From an uncultured Clostridia bacterium (GTDB taxonomy: Bacteria; Bacillota; Clostridia; Christensenellales; Borkfalkiaceae), in the NCBI GenBank assembly GCA_934273135.1, contig CAKQSU010000057.1, positions 1 to 7,045 of the forward strand: a stretch of 7,045 nucleotides of DNA, read 5' to 3'. Each line of letters opens with the position of its first letter. Position 1 is the first letter of the stretch. Position numbers and translations under genes: made by a program. This document shows, piece by piece, positions 1 through 4,554 of the stretch. Under the pieces are notes generated by a model. It made no database searches. It saw nothing but the letters and a program-made list of their open reading frames with translations, and was not told the DNA's origin.

Positions 1-1272
1 CTTGTGCGCGTTGACTTCAACGTTCCTATGAAGGACGGCGTTATCACCGACGAAACCCGTATCAACGGCGCGCTCCCCACTATTAAATATTTGCTCGAAC
101 ATGGCGCAAAGGTTATTCTTTGCTCGCACCTCGGCAAACCGCACAACGTGCTTGACGAGAAGATAAAACTCAACAAAAAAGAAAAGGCTAAGGTCGAGGC
201 TCTGCCCGAAGCCGAACAAGCCGCCGCTACCGAAGAATTTTTGGAAAAAGCCAAAAAGGATATCAAAAAATTCACGCTTAAACCCGTTGCCGACCGCCTT
301 GCGGAACTTCTCCCGGGCGTAAAGGTAACGTTCGCTACCGACACCGTAGGCGCGGACGCTTGCGCTAAGGTCGCGGCTATAAAGGAAGGCGAAATCGTTC
401 TTCTCGAAAACACCCGCTTTAATGCCGGCGAAGAAAAAAGAGACGAAGAATTCTGCAAAAAACTCGCGGCTTTCGCCGATATTTACGTCAACGACGCATT
501 CGGCACGGCTCACCGTTCGCACGCTTCCACCGCGGCTATCGTCGAATACGGCTTCGTTAAGACCGCCGTTTGCGGCTTCTTAATCGAAAAAGAACTTTCC
601 GTTATGGCGGAAGCCCTCGAACACCCCGTTCGTCCGTTCGTAGCGATCCTCGGCGGAGCTAAGGTTGCGGACAAGCTCAACGTTATTTCCAACCTGCTCG
701 AAAAGTGCGACACGCTCATTATCGGCGGCGGCATGTCCTATACCTTTATAAAGGCTATGGGCAAAGAAGTAGGCAAATCGCTCGTTGACGACACGAAGAT
801 AGATTACTGCAAAGAGATGATGGCAAAAGCCGAAAAGCTCGGCAAAAAGATGCTCTTCCCCATCGATTGCGTAACGGTCGCTTCCTTCCCCGATCCTATC
901 GACGCGCCCGTCGAAACGCTCGTATGCGACGTGGACCATATCCCCGCCGACAGAGAAAGCTGCGATATCGGACCCAAGACGAGAGAACTTTACGCCGACG
1001 CGATTAAGTCTGCAAAGACTGTTATCTGGAACGGTCCTATGGGCGTGTTTGAAAACCCGACTTTAGCCGAAGGCACCAAAGCGGTCGCTAAGGCTTTGGC
1101 GGAAGCTACGGGCGCTACCACCATTATCGGCGGCGGCGATTCCGCTGCGGCAGTCACTCAGCTCGGGTTTGCCGACAAGATGACGCACATCTCGACGGGC
1201 GGCGGAGCTTCCCTCGAACTCTTCGAAGGCAAAAAGCTTCCCGGCATCGAATGCCTCAACGATAAAGACTGA
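1..1272 (+). CDS. pgk: Phosphoglycerate kinase, 5' end missing
   Basis: Cytosolic glycolytic enzyme that transfers the acyl phosphate of 1,3-bisphosphoglycerate to ADP, giving 3-phosphoglycerate and ATP. The reading frame is open from base 1 (visible L1, V2), and the PGK signature RVDFNVP lies at visible residues 3-9. About 15-20 N-terminal residues, including the true start, must therefore lie outside the window; the GTG at base 4 is an internal Val codon. Other visible family motifs are HLGKP (43-47), AHRSHAST (170-177), GGAKVADK (218-225), the glycine-rich [13 protein letters not shown] (240-252), WNGPMGVFE (343-351), GGGDSAAAV (about 377-385) and STGGGASLE (398-406). The C-terminus looks complete and ends at TGA 1270-1272. 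With 423 visible residues it is longer than the usual 390-415, because a Lys/Glu/Ala-rich stretch of roughly 35 extra residues sits between HLGKP and FTLKPVA (bases about 142-270). All core motifs are intact, so it should be active. It is followed by tpiA after 72 nt and is probably co-transcribed with it. Confidence 0.97.
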   Translation, partial: LVRVDFNVPMKDGVITDETRINGALPTIKYLLEHGAKVILCSHLGKPHNVLDEKIKLNKKEKAKVEALPEAEQAAATEEFLEKAKKDIKKFTLKPVADRLAELLPGVKVTFATDTVGADACAKVAAIKEGEIVLLENTRFNAGEEKRDEEFCKKLAAFADIYVNDAFGTAHRSHASTAAIVEYGFVKTAVCGFLIEKELSVMAEALEHPVRPFVAILGGAKVADKLNVISNLLEKCDTLIIGGGMSYTFIKAMGKEVGKSLVDDTKIDYCKEMMAKAEKLGKKMLFPIDCVTVASFPDPIDAPVETLVCDVDHIPADRESCDIGPKTRELYADAIKSAKTVIWNGPMGVFENPTLAEGTKAVAKALAEATGATTIIGGGDSAAAVTQLGFADKMTHISTGGGASLELFEGKKLPGIECLNDKD

Positions 1273-1280
1273 TTATAACG

Positions 1281-1314
1281 GCGCGGCGTGATTTCTTTTT
1301 CAAAACCGCCGCGC
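1281..1314 (+). other. GC-rich hairpin between pgk and tpiA
   Basis: A perfect 8-bp inverted repeat, GCGCGGCG (1281-1288) and CGCCGCGC (1307-1314), encloses an 18-nt T-rich loop. It starts 9 bases after the pgk stop. The downstream sequence is TCAAAAAACATAA, so there is no U-tract and it does not look like an intrinsic terminator for + strand transcription. An RNA-processing or stability hairpin, or a weak attenuator between the two genes, is possible. Its function is inference; the pairing is directly visible. Confidence 0.5.
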
Positions 1315-1328
1315 TCAAAAAACATAAC

Positions 1329-1332
1329 GGAG
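1329..1332 (+). promoter_or_regulatory. Ribosome binding site that fixes the tpiA start
   Basis: GGAG in the context AACGGAG lies 12 nt before the ATG at 1345. secG carries the same AACGGAG motif upstream of its ATG. It supports a start at 1345 rather than the upstream in-frame ATG at 1288, which lies in the stem of the preceding hairpin. That upstream start would also add 19 residues not expected for the family. Confidence 0.7.
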
Positions 1333-1344
1333 ATTGCATATACT

Positions 1345-2085
1345 ATGAGAAAACCTATTATCGCAGGAAACTGGAAGATGAATAAAACCCCGTCCGAGGG
1401 TAAAAAGCTCGTAGAGGAACTTATTCCTCTCGTAAAAGACGCTAAGTGCGACGTTGTCGTTTGCGTTCCCGCTACCGACCTTTATGCCGTGGGCGAAGCC
1501 GTAAAAGGCACCAACGTTCACCTCGGCGCGCAAAACGTTCACTTTGCCGTAAGCGGCGCGTACACGGGCGAAATTTCGGCGGATATGCTCAAAGAACTCG
1601 GCGTCGAATACGTCATCATCGGACACAGCGAAAGAAGACAGTACTTCGGCGAAACGGACGAAACGGTAAACAAGAGAACGCTCCGTGCGCTCGAAGCCGG
1701 GCTTACTCCTATCGTTTGCGTGGGCGAGAGCCTTGAAGAACGCGAAACGGGCAAGACCGAGGAACTTTTGAAAAAGCAGGTCACCGAAGGATTCAAGGGC
1801 GTTGAGGACATTACGAAAGTCGTTATCGCTTACGAACCCATTTGGGCTATCGGCACGGGCAAAACCGCTACGAGCGAACAGGCTAACGAAACCATCGGTT
1901 ATATAAGAAGCGTTGTCGCTTCGCTTTTCGGAAAAGACAAAGCCGACCTCGTTCGTATTCAGTACGGCGGAAGCATGAAACCCTCCAACGCCAAGGAACT
2001 TATGGCAATGGAAGAAATCGACGGCGGTCTTATCGGCGGCGCGTCGCTTAAAGCGGTTGATTTTTCCGAAGTAGTCAATTATTGA
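1345..2085 (+). CDS. tpiA: Triosephosphate isomerase
   Basis: Cytosolic (beta/alpha)8-barrel enzyme interconverting dihydroxyacetone phosphate and glyceraldehyde 3-phosphate. The 246 residues match the usual length of about 250. The start is placed at ATG 1345 because the protein then begins [13 protein letters not shown], as the family does, after an AACGGAG ribosome binding site. Catalytic and binding elements are all visible: Asn9 and Lys11 in NWKMN, His94 in IIGHSERR, Glu164 in [12 protein letters not shown] with the phosphate-gripping flexible loop just after it, YGGS at 207-210, and the final phosphate-binding GGLIGGASL around 227-235. No residue needed for catalysis is missing. It sits between pgk and gpmI, as in many Firmicutes glycolytic operons. 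The gap to gpmI is unusually large and filled with repeats, so the link with gpmI transcription is less certain than that with pgk. Confidence 0.98.
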   Translation: MRKPIIAGNWKMNKTPSEGKKLVEELIPLVKDAKCDVVVCVPATDLYAVGEAVKGTNVHLGAQNVHFAVSGAYTGEISADMLKELGVEYVIIGHSERRQYFGETDETVNKRTLRALEAGLTPIVCVGESLEERETGKTEELLKKQVTEGFKGVEDITKVVIAYEPIWAIGTGKTATSEQANETIGYIRSVVASLFGKDKADLVRIQYGGSMKPSNAKELMAMEEIDGGLIGGASLKAVDFSEVVNY

Positions 2086-2089
2086 ACTT

Positions 2090-2130
2090 AATTCCGCTTG
2101 CTGCCTGCATCAAGGTGCGGGCGGAATTTT
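2090..2130 (+). terminator. Terminator-like hairpin after tpiA
   Basis: AATTCCGC (2090-2097) pairs perfectly with GCGGAATT (2121-2128). The stem can continue inward through two G-T wobbles to GC/GC (2100-2101/2117-2118) and CCT/AGG (2104-2106/2113-2115). The 3' arm runs directly into TTTT, giving a short U-run at 2127-2130. It begins 4 nt after the tpiA stop. The U-run is short, so termination may be partial, letting some transcription reach gpmI. A second small hairpin follows at once (ATTGCC 2133-2138 with GGCAAT 2144-2149). Confidence 0.6.
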
Positions 2131-2150
2131 CAATTGCCTATTCGGCAATC

Positions 2151-2192
2151 GAAAGTTGAAAGCTGAAAGTTGAAAGTTGAAAGTTGAAATGT
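2151..2192 (+). repeat. Tandem heptamer repeat GAAAGTT, six units
   Basis: Six consecutive 7-nt units begin at 2151: GAAAGTT, GAAAGCT, GAAAGTT, GAAAGTT, GAAAGTT and a degenerate GAAATGT. The array follows the small hairpin at 2133-2149. It is non-coding and lies in the 299-nt gap between tpiA and gpmI. Arrays of this type can vary in copy number through slippage. Several TTGAAA hexamers in it resemble -35 boxes, but no convincing -10 box lies at the right distance, so I do not call a promoter here. Confidence 0.85.
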
Positions 2193-2204
2193 AAGGATGT
2201 ACTC

Positions 2205-2342
2205 AATATCCCCTCATCCACCGTCGCCGCGACGACGGTCCCCCTTCTCCACAAAGCTCGGCAGAGCCGAGCGGGCGAAGGTCGGCGTGGATGTGGTTTG
2301 CCGCCGCGGCGACGGCGCAATCGATATTCACGCTTCGCGTGA
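2205..2342. repeat. Composite inverted-repeat element upstream of gpmI
   Basis: This GC-rich non-coding block contains many inverted arms. AATATC (2205-2210) pairs with GATATT (2323-2328); CATCCAC (2215-2221) with GTGGATG (2287-2293); CCGTCGCCGCG (2221-2231) with CGCGGCGACGG (2305-2315); CCTTC (2243-2247) with GAAGG (2277-2281). Local hairpins are GCTCGGC-AGA-GCCGAGC (2256-2272), CCGTCG/CGACGG (2221-2226/2233-2238) and TCACGC-TTC-GCGTGA (2328-2342). The 11-bp and CATCCAC pairings overlap and cross, so at least two alternative folds exist. The layout resembles dispersed REP-like or MITE-like intergenic elements, but copy number cannot be judged from one window. Together with the heptamer array it fills most of the tpiA-gpmI gap. 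No transposase or credible protein is encoded. Confidence 0.65.
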
Positions 2343-2384
2343 GAGAAATTACAGAACACAAAAAGAGGTAACTATAAATATATT

Positions 2385-3935
2385 ATGAAAAAAATGAAAA
2401 CGAGACCGGTAGCCCTTATAATAATGGACGGTTACGGTTATAGAGAAGAATCCGACGGCAACGCCATAAAGATTGCCAACGAAGGCGTTGTATCAAAACT
2501 TTACAAAGAATATCCCTCCACGCTTTTGGGCGCGAGCGGGCTTTCGGTAGGGCTTCCCGACGGGCAGATGGGTAACAGCGAAGTAGGTCACCTTAACATC
2601 GGCGCGGGGCGCATAGTTTATCAGGAACTTACCCGTATCACAAAAGAGATACAGGACGGCGACTTCTTTAAGAACAAAGAACTCAACGACGCCATAGACT
2701 CCGCGCTTAAAAACGGCAAAAAACTCCACCTTTACGGGCTTTTGTCCAACGGCGGCGTTCACAGCCATATCGAACACCTTTTCGGGCTTATCGACCTTGC
2801 CAAAATGCGCGGCGTAAAAGAACTTTACGTTCATGCTTTCCTTGACGGGCGCGACGTTTCCCCGACTTCCGGCGCGGGCTTTATCCGCGAGTTGCAAGCA
2901 AAGCTTGACGAAGTGGGTATCGGCAAAATTTCTTCCGTATCGGGCAGATATTACGCCATGGACAGAGATAACCGCTGGAAAAGAGTGGAAAAAGCTTACG
3001 ACAGTCTTACCGTCGGCAACGGCGTCAAGTGTGAAAACGCTGCCGAAGCCGTCGAAGAAAGCTACAAAAACGGCGTAACCGACGAATTCGTTTTGCCGAC
3101 CAACGTTTACGAAAACGACAAACCCGTGGGTCTTATCGAAGCGGGCGATTCCATAATCTTCTTCAACTTCCGTCCCGACAGAGCAAGGGAATTGACGAGG
3201 GCGTTCACCGAAGAGGAATTCACCGGCTTTGAAAGAAAGACCGGGTACTTGAAGCCTTTCTACGTTTGCTTTACCCGCTACGACGCTACTTTTAAGAACG
3301 TTGAAATCGCTTTCAAGCCGCAAAGCCTTAAAAACACGCTCGGCGAATATCTTTCAAACGAGGGCTATCGTCAGCTCCGTATAGCCGAAACGGAAAAGTA
3401 CGCGCACGTCACCTTCTTCTTCAACGGCGGCGTGGAAGCCCCCAACCCGAACGAGGACAGAGATTTGATTCCGTCCCCCAAGGTCGCAACCTACGACTTG
3501 CAGCCGGAAATGAGCGCGTACGAAGTTACCGATAAGCTTCTTAGCGAAATCGCAAGCGATAAGTACGACGTTATTATCGTAAACTACGCAAACTGCGACA
3601 TGGTCGGTCATACCGGCGTTTTGGAAGCTGCGGTTAAGGCTGTCAAAACGGTGGAAGATTGCGTGGAAAAAGTCGTTGACGCGATACTCAAAAAAGGCGG
3701 CACCGCGTTCATCACGGCGGACCACGGCAACGCCGACCAAATGGTTCTGCCCGACGGCAGCCCGCTCACTTCGCACACGACTAACCCCGTTCCCTTTATC
3801 ATCGTCGGCGAAAACACCAAGGATTGTAAGCTTCGCAAGGGCGGCGTTCTTGCCGACATCGCGCCTACGCTTTTAACCGTTATGGGCGAGGATATTCCTA
3901 AGGAAATGACGGGCAAATCGCTCATCGAAAAGTAA
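2385..3935 (+). CDS. gpmI: 2,3-bisphosphoglycerate-independent phosphoglycerate mutase
   Basis: Cytosolic Mn2+-dependent enzyme of the alkaline phosphatase superfamily that interconverts 3-phosphoglycerate and 2-phosphoglycerate through a phosphoserine intermediate. Its 516 residues fit the family length of about 510. Visible active-site residues: Asp15 in IIMDGYG; the nucleophile Ser65 in MGNSEVGHLNIGAGR; His126 in GGVHSH; Arg156 and Asp157 in DGRDVSP; Arg188 and Arg194 in SGRYYAMDRDNR; Arg263 and Arg266 in FRPDRA; Lys338 in ETEKYAHVTFFFNGG; Asp405 and His409 in NCDMVGHTG; Asp446 and His447 in TADHGNAD; His464 in SHTTNP. The full two-metal set is present. The phosphatase domain is split (N-terminal and C-terminal parts) around the phosphotransferase domain, as usual. 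The best ribosome binding site, AGAGG (2364-2368), is 16 nt from ATG 2385, which is long; the next ATG (2394) would be further still. No eno follows, although it commonly does in this gene order. Confidence 0.98.
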   Translation: MKKMKTRPVALIIMDGYGYREESDGNAIKIANEGVVSKLYKEYPSTLLGASGLSVGLPDGQMGNSEVGHLNIGAGRIVYQELTRITKEIQDGDFFKNKELNDAIDSALKNGKKLHLYGLLSNGGVHSHIEHLFGLIDLAKMRGVKELYVHAFLDGRDVSPTSGAGFIRELQAKLDEVGIGKISSVSGRYYAMDRDNRWKRVEKAYDSLTVGNGVKCENAAEAVEESYKNGVTDEFVLPTNVYENDKPVGLIEAGDSIIFFNFRPDRARELTRAFTEEEFTGFERKTGYLKPFYVCFTRYDATFKNVEIAFKPQSLKNTLGEYLSNEGYRQLRIAETEKYAHVTFFFNGGVEAPNPNEDRDLIPSPKVATYDLQPEMSAYEVTDKLLSEIASDKYDVIIVNYANCDMVGHTGVLEAAVKAVKTVEDCVEKVVDAILKKGGTAFITADHGNADQMVLPDGSPLTSHTTNPVPFIIVGENTKDCKLRKGGVLADIAPTLLTVMGEDIPKEMTGKSLIEK

Positions 3936-3945
3936 AAAGAAAGCC

Positions 3946-3993
3946 TTTCGTTTGCTTATTTAAGCCTTTTTGGGAGGCTTAAAGCGAGCGGAA
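3946..3993 (+). terminator. Strong hairpin after gpmI, possible terminator
   Basis: TTTAAGCCT (3959-3967) pairs perfectly with AGGCTTAAA (3975-3983) around a 7-nt loop. An alternative longer fold pairs TTTCGTTTGCTT (3946-3957) with the AAGCGAGCGGAA segment (3982-3993, three G-T wobbles), outside a TAAGCC/GGCTTA stem with a 3-nt bulge. It begins about 10 nt after the gpmI stop and probably marks the 3' end of the glycolytic transcript. The sequence after the stem is A-rich (AAATAAAAATTTG), not a U-tract, so it is not a canonical intrinsic terminator for + strand transcription. A processed or trimmed 3' end is the alternative. Confidence 0.5.
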
Positions 3994-4036
3994 AAATAAA
4001 AATTTGATTTCAATCGATAAATTAACGAAAAAAGTT

Positions 4037-4097
4037 CCTTTAAACGCTTGTTTTATTGAATATATTGTGATATACTATTTAGGCAAGCGTTTAAGGG
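4037..4097. promoter_or_regulatory. 14-bp inverted repeat flanking the secG promoter, possible operator pair
   Basis: CCTTTAAACGCTTG (4037-4050) is repeated in inverted orientation as CAAGCGTTTAAGGG (4084-4097), with one T-G mismatch among 14 pairs. The left arm overlaps the -35 box and the right arm starts at about +1, so both straddle the promoter. Each arm contains AAACGCTT or its complement, similar to half the LacI-family catabolite (cre) operator. The left site, 4039-4052, matches 12 of 14 positions of TGWAARCGYTWNCW as I recall that consensus. The two CG centres are 43 bp apart, close to four helical turns. Repression by binding or looping is inference. Confidence 0.45.
4048..4076 (+). 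promoter_or_regulatory. Predicted sigma-A promoter for secG-rnr-smpB
   Basis: The -35 box TTGTTT (4048-4053) and -10 box TATACT (4071-4076) are separated by an optimal 17-nt spacer. The -10 box is extended by TG at 4068-4069 (TGATATACT), which compensates for the weaker -35. The predicted transcription start is around 4083, giving a leader of about 68 nt before the secG ATG. It is the best promoter I found in the window. Confidence 0.7.
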
Positions 4098-4116
4098 ATG
4101 AGTTTTTCTTGCTTGC
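4083..4116 (+). other. 5' leader stem-loop of the secG transcript
   Basis: GCAAGC (4083-4088) at the predicted transcription start pairs with GCTTGC (4111-4116) around a 22-nt loop. The 5' strand of this stem is the same sequence that forms the right arm of the promoter-flanking inverted repeat. A transcript starting at this promoter could therefore form this stem, while read-through RNA from gpmI could form the longer 14-bp stem instead. The predicted role, a protective 5' hairpin or a read-through sensor, is speculative. Confidence 0.35.
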
Positions 4117-4150
4117 GTACAGTTAAAACATACCTAACGGAGAATATATT

Positions 4151-4429
4151 ATGTTTTCTAACCTTTTAATCAGTCACGGTTTATATTTCGGATTAAGCCT
4201 TGCCTGCGCCATCGGCGCCGCGCTCTGCGCGATTTTCGTTTGCATCGTCGTTCTTGTTCAACCCGGTAACTCAAACGGTATCGGCGCGCTCGGCGGCAAT
4301 CAGGACACGTTCTATAACAGAGATAAGGGTCAGACGCTCGAAAGCAAGCTCAAAAGATTGACTTTCGTTTGCCTCGCTCTTATGGCTATCTTTATGATAG
4401 GCTTCTATGTTTTGGAATTCTTACTTTGA
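4151..4429 (+). CDS. secG: SecG subunit of the Sec preprotein translocase
   Basis: Small integral membrane protein that associates with SecY and SecE and assists SecA-driven protein export. It has 92 residues; the family is usually 70-110. Two hydrophobic segments are clear, about residues 11-36 and 71-92, joined by a polar loop containing VQPGNSNGIGALGG (36-49). This is the conserved SecG region after the first helix. A basic patch, SKLKRLT (65-71), comes just before the second helix. This two-helix hairpin is the standard SecG topology. AACGGAG (4136-4142) lies 8 nt before ATG 4151. A predicted extended -10 promoter lies upstream, and a terminator-like hairpin follows within about 10 nt of the stop. 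The secG-rnr-smpB order is common in Firmicutes and supports the call. Confidence 0.93.
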   Translation: MFSNLLISHGLYFGLSLACAIGAALCAIFVCIVVLVQPGNSNGIGALGGNQDTFYNRDKGQTLESKLKRLTFVCLALMAIFMIGFYVLEFLL

Positions 4430-4437
4430 TTCAAACG

Positions 4438-4467
4438 GCGGCTCTCCGAAAGGCGGTGCCGCTTTTT
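4438..4467 (+). terminator. Intrinsic terminator or attenuator after secG
   Basis: GCGGC (4438-4442) pairs with GCCGC (4458-4462). Inside, CT pairs with GG (4444-4445/4455-4456, one T-G wobble) and CC with GG, closing a GAAA tetraloop (4448-4451), with a T-T mismatch and one bulged C. The 3' arm is followed by TTTTT (4463-4467). This is a good rho-independent terminator. Competing stems exist: AAACGGC (4433-4439) with GCCGTTT (4472-4478), and GCCGT (4472-4476) with ACGGC (4489-4493). I see no separate promoter between it and rnr, so it probably reduces rather than abolishes rnr expression. Confidence 0.7.
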
Positions 4468-4554
4468 GCTTGCCGTTTTTTATCTTTTACGGCTTGTCGG
4501 TTTTTAAACGCGTAAAAAAAGGAAAAAAGAGAAAAATATTAACAAAGGGAATTT

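Noticed and set aside
1288..1344. N-terminal extension of tpiA from ATG 1288
   Set aside because: That start lies in a hairpin stem with no Shine-Dalgarno sequence. ATG 1345 gives the standard TIM N-terminus after AACGGAG.
2349..2378. TTACAG/TATAAA as a promoter for gpmI
   Set aside because: The start site would fall at the ATG and leave the AGAGG ribosome binding site untranscribed.
2197..2388. 63-codon open frame on the + strand upstream of gpmI
   Set aside because: It lies almost wholly within the inverted-repeat block, overlaps the gpmI start, has repeat-derived Arg/Pro-rich sequence and resembles no family I know.
2493..3323. 276-codon open frame on the - strand inside gpmI
   Set aside because: It is a complement shadow of gpmI, whose conserved catalytic motifs on the + strand explain the sequence. 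Antisense frames stay open here because of codon bias.
3936..4150. Remnant of an enolase gene
   Set aside because: No enolase motif can be read in any frame; the gap is AT-rich and accounted for by hairpin and promoter elements.
4098..4169. Possible 23-codon upstream ORF in the secG leader (ATG 4098, stop TAA 4167-4169) overlapping the secG start
   Set aside because: AAGGG abuts the ATG with no spacer, so initiation is unlikely. The peptide has no regulatory features such as codon runs.
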